From Acetobacter cibinongensis (GTDB taxonomy: Bacteria > Pseudomonadota > Alphaproteobacteria > Acetobacterales > Acetobacteraceae), in assembly GCF_000963925.1 (NCBI RefSeq), contig NZ_BAMV01000006.1, positions 23,932 through 87,931 on the forward strand: 64,000 bases of DNA. Reading direction: 5' to 3'. Each line of letters begins with the position of its first letter. Position 1 is the first letter of the stretch. The notes beneath the pieces are model-generated. The model worked only from the letters and a program-made list of their open reading frames with translations. It did not search any database and was not told the DNA's origin. The translations under genes were made by a program, and so were the position numbers. Of this stretch, positions 6,178-14,592 are shown piece by piece.

Positions 6178-9090
6178 TTAGCGGCGCCACCATCCACTGC
6201 GGCGGCTTGCGGCAGGTTTGGTGTCATCAATCACCACGGGCTGCACAATTGAAGGGTCTGCGGCTTGTGCAGACTCCTCAGTTGTTTTTTCAGCGGCAGC
6301 CGTTTTTGCGGCAGCACTCCGGCGGCGAGGGGCCGGTTTTTCCGCAGCAACGCTGTCAGCAGATGCCGCATCGTCTGTGGTCTCTACGGCGTCAGCTTTC
6401 TGGCGCGTTGTGCGGCGGCGTGTGCGCGGCTTGTCTTCCGCTACAGCCTCTGTGCCTTCCGTTTCCGCGTCCGCTTTTTTGCGGGCAGGGCGACGGCGCG
6501 GCTTGGGTGCTTCGGCTTCGGCCTCGACTGTGTCCTGAGCCTCAGCGCTGGCTTCTCCTTCGCTCTGCGGCTCAGCCTGCGGTGCGGCATCCACTTTCCG
6601 GCCGCGGCGTGGCGCACGACGACGGGCAGGTTTGGCTTCATCCTGCTCGGTGTTGTCCGTTGCCTCGGTCACAGGTGTAGCCTGCACGGGTTCTGGGGTT
6701 TCCACTCTCGTTTCAACAGCGGCAGACTCAGCAGCCTGAACGGGTGCCGGAGCGGGTGTTTTGACAGGGGCAGCCTGCTGCTCGCGCAGCGCGTTCTGGG
6801 TGCTATTTTCGATCAGATCGAAAATATCAATACTCCCCCCAAACGGGTTGGCTGGTGTTGGCCCTTGCCAGATCTGGCGAGGGCGCGGTTCCTGACGGGG
6901 GGCAGGGCCTTCCATAATTGGAACCTCAACGTCCAGCCGGTCCGTGCGCTGGTCTGCCCGCTGAACACGGGAACGGCGCGTCCGGCGGCGGCCCGGTACC
7001 AGGTTGTTTTCCTGGGTCTCGTCAGCCTGACTGTCGGCAGCACCTTCAGCAGCGGGCTGGTGCGTGGTGTTTTGTTCGGCTTGTGCGGAGTGTGCGTCAG
7101 CCTCACCAGACACAAGCTGTTCACGGTTTTCGCGGTTGCCACTGCCCCCACGGCGACGGCGGCGACGGCGGCGGCGCGGAGCCTCTTCCCCATTTGCGGC
7201 TACGTCTGCCGCCGGATGCGTTGCAATTGCCTGCTCATCTTCATGGTCAGCAGGAACGTCCTCACTCACAACGCTCTCGACAGCCACGTTTTCAACCGGT
7301 GGTGCTACAAGGGCTGGTGCAGGGGCACGTCCCACTTTTGCAGGCTGGCGGCGCTCAATACGGACTTCTGGGGCAGGCAGAGTAGAGTCTGCTGCAAACA
7401 GAATTTCCATATAGTGGCGTTGTTCAATCTCATGCAGCCATGTGCGCTTGTTGTTGAGAATGTAAAACGCAATGTCTGCGGCCACGTGTACTGTGATGGC
7501 AGAAGCGCGGCGGCGAGCCCCTTCTTCTTCCACGGCGCGCAGGACATGCAGGGCAGAGCTTTCAATGCCGCGCACCATGCCTGTGCCCTGACAGTGCGGG
7601 CAAGGGGTAAAGACGGCCTCTGCTACGGACGGACGCAGCCGCTGCCGGGACATTTCTAGCAGGCCGAAATGGGAGATATTTCCCATCTGGATGCGGGCAC
7701 GGTCGTGGCGCAGGGCATCTTTCAGGCGGCGTTCAATTGTGACGTTGTGGCGGCGAGACTCCATATCAATGAAGTCGATGACAATCAGCCCGGCCAGATC
7801 ACGCAGGCGTAGCTGACGTGCCACTTCGTCCGCAGCTTCCTGATTGGTACGGTAGGCCGTTTCTTCAATATTGCGCTGGTTGGTGGACTTGCCGGAGTTT
7901 ACGTCAATAGCCACCAGCGCTTCTGTCTGGTTGATCACCAGATAGCCGCCGGAGCGTAGAGACACGACCGGTGAGAACATGGCGTCCAGATGCCCTTCCA
8001 CATGATAGTGGGTAAAGAGCGGCTGGTTTTCCTTGTTCCACAGGCGGACTTTTTCTGCGTGCTGGGGCATGAGCAGGCGCATGAAGTCCCGCGCAGCTTT
8101 CCACCCGGCTTCGCCGTCCACCAGAATTTCGCTTACTTCGCGTGTATACACATCCCGAATGGCGCGTTTAACGAGGCTTGCTTCTTCGTAAATCAGGGCT
8201 GGCGCAACGGACTGTAATGTCAGCTCACGAATGTCATCCCACAAATGCAGCAGGTATTCGCAGTCCCGGGTAATTTCCGGGCCGGGGCGCTGAGCGCCTG
8301 CTGTCCGGACAATCATGGCCATACCATGCGGCAGGTTCAGGTCCGAAATAATGTCACGCAGGCGGCGGCGGTCAGCAACGGAAGTGATCTTGCGGGACAC
8401 CCCGCCACCACGCAGCGCGTTGGGCATGAGCACACAATAGCGGCCAGCAAGAGACACGTAGGTGGTCAGGGCTGCACCCTTGTTGCCACGTTCTTCCTTA
8501 ACCACCTGAACCAGCAGAACCTGCCTGCGGCGGATCACTTCCTGAATACGGTAATTCCGCAGGAAGCGGGCAATGCGTTTCTGGATAAGCGCTTCTTCAC
8601 CGGTATCGGTTTCACCGCCTACATAGTCAGGGCCATTAGAGCGGCGCTGCTGCTGTGGGCGGCGTTCTTCGCCTTCGTCACCCTCTTCGCTTTCTGCGGT
8701 AATGTCTTCCGCACGCTCAGCGGCGTCAACGTTGCCCCCGGCGTCCTGAAGGTCAGCGTCCGTCTGCTCATCACCGTCATCCTGATGATCGAGCAGGGTT
8801 TCTTCCTCAGCCTGAAGGGCGAGCAGCTTTTCACGGTCTGCTACCGGAATCTGGTAGTAGTCCGGGTGAATTTCGCTGAAGGCAAGAAAGCCGTGGCGAT
8901 TACCGCCATATTCAACAAAAGCAGCCTGTAGGCTGGGCTCTACCCGAATAACCCGGGCGAGATAGATGTTGCCTTTAAGCTGCTTTTTGGCAGCGGCTTC
9001 AACATCATAATCCTCAAGTCTGTTTCCATCCATAACGACAACGCGCGTTTCCTCCGCGTGCGTCGCATCGATAAGCATCCGCTTTGACAT
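6178..9090 (-). CDS. rne: Ribonuclease E
   Basis: A 970-residue RNase E, the main endonuclease of mRNA decay and rRNA processing, which cuts single-stranded AU-rich RNA and prefers 5'-monophosphate ends. It has MSKRMLIDATHAEETRVV, an S1 domain (GNIYLARVIRVEPSLQAAFVEYG) interrupted by an acidic insertion at about residues 95-170, the catalytic AIDVNSGKST block near 393 and VIDFIDM near 435, and the zinc-link CPHCQGTG near 497. From about residue 590 the tail is low-complexity, with runs of Arg (RRRRRRRRGG), Ala, Glu, Pro and Thr. This is the usual non-conserved degradosome scaffold and RNA-binding region. A long untranslated region lies upstream, as expected for an autoregulated rne. Confidence 0.97.
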   Translation of the reverse strand: MSKRMLIDATHAEETRVVVMDGNRLEDYDVEAAAKKQLKGNIYLARVIRVEPSLQAAFVEYGGNRHGFLAFSEIHPDYYQIPVADREKLLALQAEEETLLDHQDDGDEQTDADLQDAGGNVDAAERAEDITAESEEGDEGEERRPQQQRRSNGPDYVGGETDTGEEALIQKRIARFLRNYRIQEVIRRRQVLLVQVVKEERGNKGAALTTYVSLAGRYCVLMPNALRGGGVSRKITSVADRRRLRDIISDLNLPHGMAMIVRTAGAQRPGPEITRDCEYLLHLWDDIRELTLQSVAPALIYEEASLVKRAIRDVYTREVSEILVDGEAGWKAARDFMRLLMPQHAEKVRLWNKENQPLFTHYHVEGHLDAMFSPVVSLRSGGYLVINQTEALVAIDVNSGKSTNQRNIEETAYRTNQEAADEVARQLRLRDLAGLIVIDFIDMESRRHNVTIERRLKDALRHDRARIQMGNISHFGLLEMSRQRLRPSVAEAVFTPCPHCQGTGMVRGIESSALHVLRAVEEEGARRRASAITVHVAADIAFYILNNKRTWLHEIEQRHYMEILFAADSTLPAPEVRIERRQPAKVGRAPAPALVAPPVENVAVESVVSEDVPADHEDEQAIATHPAADVAANGEEAPRRRRRRRRRGGSGNRENREQLVSGEADAHSAQAEQNTTHQPAAEGAADSQADETQENNLVPGRRRTRRSRVQRADQRTDRLDVEVPIMEGPAPRQEPRPRQIWQGPTPANPFGGSIDIFDLIENSTQNALREQQAAPVKTPAPAPVQAAESAAVETRVETPEPVQATPVTEATDNTEQDEAKPARRRAPRRGRKVDAAPQAEPQSEGEASAEAQDTVEAEAEAPKPRRRPARKKADAETEGTEAVAEDKPRTRRRTTRQKADAVETTDDAASADSVAAEKPAPRRRSAAAKTAAAEKTTEESAQAADPSIVQPVVIDDTKPAASRRSGWWRR

Positions 9091-9572
9091 AAAAAGAAAA
9101 ACTCCGGTGCGCCGGTGGCTGGCCTACCTGATAGCTCTGCTCTGGCAGAGTGATATGGGGTAGGGGCTCTTCCGGCTGGCAAGAATAGGTCTGTAAGAAA
9201 AAACAGGAGGCAGCAGTCAGGGCAGCGCCGCGTGAGGTGACATCAAAGCGCCGGAAGCAGGCGTCTGCTTCCGCTCTGGTCAAACACTCAACGTCTAGGC
9301 CCCGAGCTATGGTCATGTATCCTTCAACCAGTATGGTCCTGTCCCAATGCGCGGGGCAGCGCTGTGTGCGCCAGCCGCGCCCTTTACACACAAAGGGCGG
9401 AAACAGGATGCATGACGGGCAATCTGCCTTGAGCCATGCCCCTGCAACATGACGCAAAGCGCATTAAATCGCAAGCCACCCCGTATAACTGTTTTTTATC
9501 CCTTTCCCGGCAGACATGGTTTAGACATTATCTTGCTCCAGAACCGAGCGTTATAACCAGAGTGCACATCTT
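9091..9572. other. Divergent intergenic region, rne leader and amidase promoter
   Basis: 482 bp between the starts of rne (minus) and the amidase gene (plus). I see no convincing gene; the frames crossing it share no motif and one runs into rne. An 8-bp hairpin (CGCCCTTT / AAAGGGCG, 9378-9399) lies inside. RNase E mRNAs often have long structured leaders through which the enzyme limits its own synthesis, so part of this stretch may serve that role, but that is inference. Confidence 0.5.
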
Positions 9573-10520
9573 ATGACCGCAAAGCGCCCGCCTGCTGCTT
9601 CAGATCCATCATCATCTTCCCTGCATGGGTCTTCCGGCCATGACCAGATGGTGCGTTATAACGGATATGTTGTGCCAGTTCTGTCCCGGCGGATGCTGGT
9701 TGGTGCCGCTGCGGCCCTGACGGCTCCTGCCTTGGCGCACGTAGCTCAAGCCGGTACCTTGTCCCGCCCGCAGCCTGCCCATGGAGCTGTGCAGGCTCCC
9801 GCCATAGTTGGTAAAGCGCGTGCGCCTCTGCCTTTGGTCATGCTGGACCCCGGCCATGGCGGCAAAGATCCTGGCGCAATCGGTTTTTCCGGCACGTATG
9901 AAAAACATGTGGCAGAGGCTGCTGCGGCAGAATTGTATCGGCAACTCATGGCAACGGGACGGTACCGTGTGGCCATGACTCGTAACTCTGACCGGTTTAT
10001 TCCCCTGGATGGGCGGGTAGAGTTGGCCCAGCAGCACGGAGCTTCTCTCTTTGTGTCCATGCATGCAGATGCCTTGAACAATGCGTCCGTTCGTGGGGCG
10101 AGTGTTTACACGCATTCTCGCGGCGCATCGGACAGCCAGACCGCAGCACTGGCGCAGACAGAAAACAGCGCGGACCGCTTTGGTGGCCCGCTTGTGCAGG
10201 GCGCATCCCCAGAAGTGCAGCAAATTCTGGCAAGCTTAGTGACGGAGGAGGCGCGCAGAGGGTCACTGCACATGGCCAACGCGGTTGTCTCTTCCTTCCG
10301 GTCCCGCATTAATCTGTTGCCGCACCCCCAACGTCACGCGGCCTTCGCGGTGCTAAAATCAGCGCAAATTCCTTCGGTGCTGGTGGAAATGGGTTTCATG
10401 TCCAACAGGCTGGATGAAGCCGCCCTCCGGCAGGCAGGGCACCGCGCTATGGTGGCCGGGGCCATGTGTACAGCCGTAAACCGTTATTTTGCCTCAGCAG
10501 GTGTTGGGCTGGCGGGGTAG
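9573..10520 (+). CDS. N-acetylmuramoyl-L-alanine amidase (AmiC type), Tat-exported
   Basis: A 315-residue amidase_3 family enzyme that cleaves the amide bond between N-acetylmuramic acid and the peptide stem, usually to split daughter cells. The zinc and catalytic residues are visible: His in MLDPGHGGKDPGA, Glu in GTYEKHVAEAAA, His in FVSMHADALNN, and the catalytic Glu in VLVEMGFMSN. The N-terminus has about 37 hydrophilic residues, then SRRMLVGAAAALTAPALAHVAQA, matching a twin-arginine signal with cleavage after AQA. E. coli AmiA and AmiC are also Tat substrates. The AMIN targeting domain is missing. It is transcribed away from rne. Confidence 0.92.
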   Translation: MTAKRPPAASDPSSSSLHGSSGHDQMVRYNGYVVPVLSRRMLVGAAAALTAPALAHVAQAGTLSRPQPAHGAVQAPAIVGKARAPLPLVMLDPGHGGKDPGAIGFSGTYEKHVAEAAAAELYRQLMATGRYRVAMTRNSDRFIPLDGRVELAQQHGASLFVSMHADALNNASVRGASVYTHSRGASDSQTAALAQTENSADRFGGPLVQGASPEVQQILASLVTEEARRGSLHMANAVVSSFRSRINLLPHPQRHAAFAVLKSAQIPSVLVEMGFMSNRLDEAALRQAGHRAMVAGAMCTAVNRYFASAGVGLAG

Positions 10521-10521
10521 G

Positions 10522-10562
10522 CGGCCAAAGGCGGGGCGCACGGGGACCAAGCCCCTTGGCCG
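10522..10562 (+). terminator. Possible terminator after the amidase
   Basis: CGGCCAA pairs with TTGGCCG and, inside it, GGGGC with GCCCC, with a 4-nt bulge on one side. It begins just after the amidase stop. The T-run is weak (GTTTTGTTG 10 nt later), so termination is plausible but unproven. Confidence 0.45.
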
Positions 10563-10621
10563 GGAGAATGTTTTGTTGTTATAATGAAATAGTATAACAC
10601 ACCAAGACAGGATCCTTCTGC

Positions 10622-12295
10622 ATGACGCAGCACGTTACGCGTTCAAAATTTACACTTGCAACGCTTCTGGCAACAGTAGCACTTTTTGGTACAGCCACTG
10701 TTGTACCGTCTTCTTCTGTGCATGCGGAAGAAGCAAAGCCCGCGGCCGATGCCAGCAAAGCGAAGGACGCTGATATCAGCTTCTTCACGAGGCCGCAGAG
10801 TGTGACGTCAAACGGTTCTGTTGTCATTCACGGTGCGCACATTGATTATCAAGCGGTCAGTGGCACCCTGATTGTGCACAAGGACGGCTGGGACGATTCA
10901 GAAAAGCCGGCTGATGAGAAAAAGCCCGAGGCGGCAGCATCCATATTTTATGTCGCCTATTTCAAGAAAGGCGCGCGCCCCGAAAACCGTCCTATAACCT
11001 TTGTGTATAATGGCGGGCCGGGATCATCCAGCGTTTGGCTGCATATGGGCGCATTTGGGCCCAAGAAAGTTGTAACGGCAGACGACACACATACTCCGGC
11101 GTCTCCGTATGCTATTGTGAACAACAACGACAGTCTGCTGGATGCGTCTGACCTTGTGTTTATTGATGCACCCGGCACCGGCTATGGCCGCCTGACCGGC
11201 ACGGATAAGGAAAAAAGCTTCTTCGGCACGGATGCGGATGCCGGGGCTTTTACAGATTTTATTGCTCAGTTCCTGTCCCGCTTTGGGCGGTATAACTCCC
11301 CCAAATATCTGTTTGGTGAAAGCTATGGCACAACACGGTCTGCCATTATTGCCAACAAGCTGGCGGACGAAAAAGGTATTGACCTGAACGGTGTTATTCT
11401 ACTGTCGCAAATTCTGAATTACGATAACGACATTGATGCCGCCCAGAACAACCCGTCCAATGACCAGCCCTATGTTCTGGCGTTGCCAAGCTACGCGGCA
11501 ACAGCTTGGTACCATAAAAAACTGCCTAACCAGCCAGCGGATATGAAGGCCTTTCTGGCAGAAGTCGAACATTTTGCTCTGACAGATTACACGTCTGCCC
11601 TGCAGGACGGCACGGCCATTACCCCAGAAAAACGTGATGCCGTTGCCCAGAAACTGCACGACTACACAGGCCTGCCGGTTGATTACATCAAAAAGGCAGA
11701 TCTGCGTGTTAATGGTGGTGAGTTTGAAAAAGAACTGCTGAGCGAGGAAGGGCTTGATACAGGCCGACTGGATAGCCGCTTCTCCGGTCCGACCATGGAC
11801 CGCCTTGCGCAGTATCCGTATTACGACCCACAGTCTTCCGCCATGTCGGCAGCCTATATTGCGGCATTTAACGACTATGCCCGCAACACCCTGCATTATG
11901 GCAATAGCCCGGCATTTGGCGATGGCTACCAGGAATACAAATTCTTTAGTGATGCCATCATGAAATGGGATTTCACGCATCGTCCGCCAGGGTCTGACTT
12001 CCCCATTCATGGAGCAGTCAACGTGTTGCCAGATCTGGCCTCTGCCATGAAGCACAACACCAGTCTGAAAGTTATGCTGAACCAAGGGTATTATGACCTT
12101 GGCACGCCATACTTCCAGGGTATTTACGAAATGCGGCATCTGCCTATTTCGGCTGAACTCAGCAAGAACGTGCAGATTGTGCAGTATCAGTCAGGCCACA
12201 TGGTGTATGCACATCAGCAGTCACTGGCGGAACTGCATGACAACGTTGCCAAGTTTATTACCAGCACCTACAAGCCGCTTTCTGTAGGTCAGTAA
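10622..12295 (+). CDS. S10 family serine carboxypeptidase, secreted
   Basis: A 557-residue protein with an N-terminal signal peptide (hydrophobic part about residues 11-35, cleavage near VHAEE). It carries the S10 hallmarks: oxyanion block FVYNGGPGSSSVWLHMGAFGP, nucleophile elbow FGESYGTTRS, and a C-terminal His in VQYQSGHMVYAHQQ. A conserved Asp sits between them in the C-terminal part. S10 enzymes remove C-terminal residues from peptides, often at acid pH, which would suit an acid-producing bacterium. The maturation site and substrate are unknown. It has its own leader of about 100 nt after the amidase and is followed by a terminator. Confidence 0.92.
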   Translation: MTQHVTRSKFTLATLLATVALFGTATVVPSSSVHAEEAKPAADASKAKDADISFFTRPQSVTSNGSVVIHGAHIDYQAVSGTLIVHKDGWDDSEKPADEKKPEAAASIFYVAYFKKGARPENRPITFVYNGGPGSSSVWLHMGAFGPKKVVTADDTHTPASPYAIVNNNDSLLDASDLVFIDAPGTGYGRLTGTDKEKSFFGTDADAGAFTDFIAQFLSRFGRYNSPKYLFGESYGTTRSAIIANKLADEKGIDLNGVILLSQILNYDNDIDAAQNNPSNDQPYVLALPSYAATAWYHKKLPNQPADMKAFLAEVEHFALTDYTSALQDGTAITPEKRDAVAQKLHDYTGLPVDYIKKADLRVNGGEFEKELLSEEGLDTGRLDSRFSGPTMDRLAQYPYYDPQSSAMSAAYIAAFNDYARNTLHYGNSPAFGDGYQEYKFFSDAIMKWDFTHRPPGSDFPIHGAVNVLPDLASAMKHNTSLKVMLNQGYYDLGTPYFQGIYEMRHLPISAELSKNVQIVQYQSGHMVYAHQQSLAELHDNVAKFITSTYKPLSVGQ

Positions 12296-12306
12296 AAACA
12301 TCAGAG

Positions 12307-12336
12307 ACAGTCAGTCTTTATTGATCTGACTGTTTT
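12307..12336 (+). terminator. Intrinsic terminator after the S10 peptidase
   Basis: ACAGTCAG pairs with CTGACTGT across an 11-nt loop, followed by TTTTCAGGGTTTTT. It lies 12 nt after the stop and ends at the stop of the convergent DUF3325 gene. Confidence 0.75.
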
Positions 12337-12635
12337 CAGGGTTTTTGACGGAGTGCCCTTTGCGCAGGGGCGCTCCGTTTGTTTTTATAGTAAGCCAGAG
12401 CCAAAGCGACAGTTACACCCGCAACGGACCCTAATCCCAACCAAAGCAAAATACCCTTTGCCGGGTCAGAATACAGGCACCAGACAAGTGCCAGCAGCGG
12501 CGCGAGTGCGCGTATGCAATGTGCAAGACATGTCTGCGCCTTTGAGAGTGGCATGAGCTTGAGGGAATGTGTTTGCAAACTGTCATGGCTGACAAAAGTG
12601 ATGCACCACAAAAAAAAGATCACAAAAGCCATCAT
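12336..12635 (-). CDS. DUF3325-like small membrane protein
   Basis: A 99-residue protein with three hydrophobic segments: about residues 1-16 (MMAFVIFFLWCITFVSHD), 42-57 and 64-82, with a basic C-terminus (YKNKRSAPAQRALRQKP). Length, topology and position after a PepSY-type protein fit the DUF3325 family found in siderophore-uptake operons. Its ATG overlaps the PepSY stop by 4 nt (ATGA), so translation is coupled. Function is unknown; family context suggests an accessory to iron acquisition at the inner membrane. Family assignment rests on context more than on a sharp motif. Confidence 0.7.
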   Translation of the reverse strand: MMAFVIFFLWCITFVSHDSLQTHSLKLMPLSKAQTCLAHCIRALAPLLALVWCLYSDPAKGILLWLGLGSVAGVTVALALAYYKNKRSAPAQRALRQKP

Positions 12636-14140
12636 GACAATTCTGCTCGCTTCATGCGTTTTAGTGCCACAAGGGCTATCACACCGGTCAAGAACAGCAG
12701 ACCATCAACGCTATAATATAAGCTTGGATTATGGTGCCAGTCGTGGCTTTGTCCAGCAGCGTCAAGCAGAGGTAGGCCTAGGGCAAGAACCAAAACGGCT
12801 TGGGTCTGCATGATCCATCCAGACAAAGGCTTTTTGCAGAGCGAAAAACATACACCATGCACAAAAGACAGCGCCCAAAGAATGAAAAATACACTGACTT
12901 CGCTATGAATGCGGTTAGGGAGTGTGGCAGGCAGCAAACGATTGGCCCAGAAGAAAGCCAAAGTGCTTGCCGTTAGTCCTGTCACACAACTCATGGTTAG
13001 GCCCTCGCCTAACCGGAAGGTCAGCATATCTCCAGATGCGCGGCGCCGTTTTATGAAAAATAAAATAAGACCTATTGCCATCATGGCAGTACAGGCAAGG
13101 CCAGAGATAAAATACAGCCAGCGCAGCAGGAGGGAGGGGAAGCGGGCATAATGCAGCCCATGCATGAGCGCCGTGGCTTGTGACGCAGGTTCCCGGTGAA
13201 TGGTTGTGGAGAGGAAATGCCCATCCGTCCGGCTAAAAACAGCCATGTCACGGTTCATGAAAACGCTGGCGGTGTCGTTTCCGAAAATACGCACTTCCGT
13301 GTCTGAGAAGAGAATAAAACTGCACTCAGGCAAGTTAAGAGCCGTTTTTGCCTGTTCAATAAGTGGCAGAAGGGGCGGGATGGCAGGCGCAGGCTGTTGT
13401 GCTGGTGTTTCATGCGCCCTTCTGCCGTTACCGTTACCCCGTGGATGATCCAGCTCTGTATGCGCTGCTAGAAAGGGGTGGGGTGGTAATATATTGCGAC
13501 CCCGTATGACTGCACCTGTATAGGTCATCATAATCAGGAAGGGGAGGAACAGAAGCCCGGTTAACAAATGGGCATCCAGCCACGCCCGTGGGCGGGGGCC
13601 AAAGGGCCGGAAAAGCACCAGATCGGGCCAGAGAGCGCGAATGTGAATAGCCACCCCAGCCCCAACCGCAACTAACAGGCACACCGCAAGAATGGTAACA
13701 ATGGTGGAGCCTATAACCGGCCCGCTTCTGAGCGTGTAATGAAAATCAAAAAAGAACTGTCCGCCCGCAGTTTGCCGCGCGGGTAGGGCGTCTCCAGTTT
13801 TAGGGTCCAGCACGGCGCCAACAAATTGCGCGCCGTCATAATGAATGACCCGTATAAAGGGGTCTCTAACAGATGGCAGATTTAAAAAAGCTGAAAACCC
13901 TTTTGTTTTTTCAGCCTCCAAGGTTTCAACAGCGTTTTGGAGCGCATGTGCAGTAAGAGCCGGAGGGCCGGTCAGCACAGCCTCAGGTTGCATCCAGTGT
14001 GTTATTTCCGTGTCAAAAACGCTCAGGGTGCCTGTGGCAAAAATAGCAGTCAGAATAAAGCCAGCCAGTAGCCCTACCCAACTGTGCAGCCAGCCCATAT
14101 GCACCCGGAACGTCTCACGCTTAGGTTTTTCTCCTGTCAT
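12632..14140 (-). CDS. PepSY-associated TM protein (iron-uptake reductase type)
   Basis: About 502 residues from ATG 14140, which overlaps the DUF3649 stop as ATGA; in-frame starts further upstream would run deep into that gene. The protein begins TFRVHMGWLHSWVGLLAGFILTAIFATGTLSVFD, the usual first span of PepSY_TM proteins. Further spans lie around residues 165-185, 210-230, 355-375, 400-420, 435-455 and 475-490. A periplasmic PepSY-like part reads FIRVIHYDGAQFVGAVLDPKTGD. Related proteins are encoded beside TonB receptors and are thought to reduce or release iron from siderophores. Several His residues in the spans could bind haem. Middle member of a three-gene coupled operon. Confidence 0.85.
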   Translation of the reverse strand: MTGEKPKRETFRVHMGWLHSWVGLLAGFILTAIFATGTLSVFDTEITHWMQPEAVLTGPPALTAHALQNAVETLEAEKTKGFSAFLNLPSVRDPFIRVIHYDGAQFVGAVLDPKTGDALPARQTAGGQFFFDFHYTLRSGPVIGSTIVTILAVCLLVAVGAGVAIHIRALWPDLVLFRPFGPRPRAWLDAHLLTGLLFLPFLIMMTYTGAVIRGRNILPPHPFLAAHTELDHPRGNGNGRRAHETPAQQPAPAIPPLLPLIEQAKTALNLPECSFILFSDTEVRIFGNDTASVFMNRDMAVFSRTDGHFLSTTIHREPASQATALMHGLHYARFPSLLLRWLYFISGLACTAMMAIGLILFFIKRRRASGDMLTFRLGEGLTMSCVTGLTASTLAFFWANRLLPATLPNRIHSEVSVFFILWALSFVHGVCFSLCKKPLSGWIMQTQAVLVLALGLPLLDAAGQSHDWHHNPSLYYSVDGLLFLTGVIALVALKRMKRAELS

Positions 14141-14502
14141 GCCAGCCACCAGCCAGACAGGGTCATGCCGCCAGCCAGCACGACCAGGCTCCACAGGCCC
14201 CATTTATAAGTGCGTGCTCCATACCCCACCAGCAGGAGGAGAGGCAGTAAGGCAACGCCAAACATTTCAATGACATTTACCCGCACCCGATTGTCTTCCC
14301 CATGCGTGTCCAGAGCAAGGAGTGTGCCATAATGGCATACGGCGTACGCCAGCAGGCTTGCAGCGAGCAGCCACAAAATCCGTTTATAAACAAGCAGTCG
14401 TTTCTGCTGCTGTTTGGTTTTTTGGCCGGGAGACAAAGCCAGGGACGTGAGAAAAGCCATAACCATCCTGCTAAGGGGTTGTTCTACACCTGTCGAGTGC
14501 AT
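14137..14502 (-). CDS. DUF3649-like small membrane protein
   Basis: A 121-residue protein with three hydrophobic segments (about residues 41-60, 77-94 and 101-118), ending GGMTLSGWWLA. Together with the two genes after it and the divergent TonB receptor it matches the frequent DUF3649-PepSY-DUF3325 iron-uptake set. The ATG at 14502 is preceded by GAAGGG at 4-5 nt; an internal ATG near 14466 would remove the hydrophilic N-terminus. It is the first gene of the operon and shares a 90-bp control region with the receptor gene. Its function is not known. Confidence 0.72.
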   Translation of the reverse strand: MHSTGVEQPLSRMVMAFLTSLALSPGQKTKQQQKRLLVYKRILWLLAASLLAYAVCHYGTLLALDTHGEDNRVRVNVIEMFGVALLPLLLLVGYGARTYKWGLWSLVVLAGGMTLSGWWLA

Positions 14503-14526
14503 GACCCTTCTATAAGATCAATTGAT

Positions 14527-14555
14527 AGTTGCGAATAGCTATTAGTTGCGTATAG
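14527..14555. promoter_or_regulatory. Candidate iron-responsive operator (direct repeat)
   Basis: Two copies of AGTTGCG-A/T-ATAG (14527-14538 and 14544-14555, 11 of 12 bases equal) are spaced 17 bp apart, and the palindrome AATAGCTATT (14534-14543) lies between. The element is midway between the divergent TonB receptor and DUF3649 genes. Such a site could bind a Fur-type repressor serving both promoters. It is not a textbook Fur box, so this is inference from position and symmetry. Confidence 0.4.
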
Positions 14556-14592
14556 AAGGGCGCAACAGGATTTCTTTCCAAGGTTTAAAATT

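Noticed and set aside
6265..7659. 464-codon open frame on the plus strand inside rne
   Set aside because: It is the antisense of the Arg/Ala/Glu-rich RNase E tail; long open antisense frames are expected there. No motif and no start signal.
9014..9457. 147-codon minus frame running into rne
   Set aside because: It overlaps the rne start out of frame, has a random-looking Cys/Arg composition, and shows no motif.
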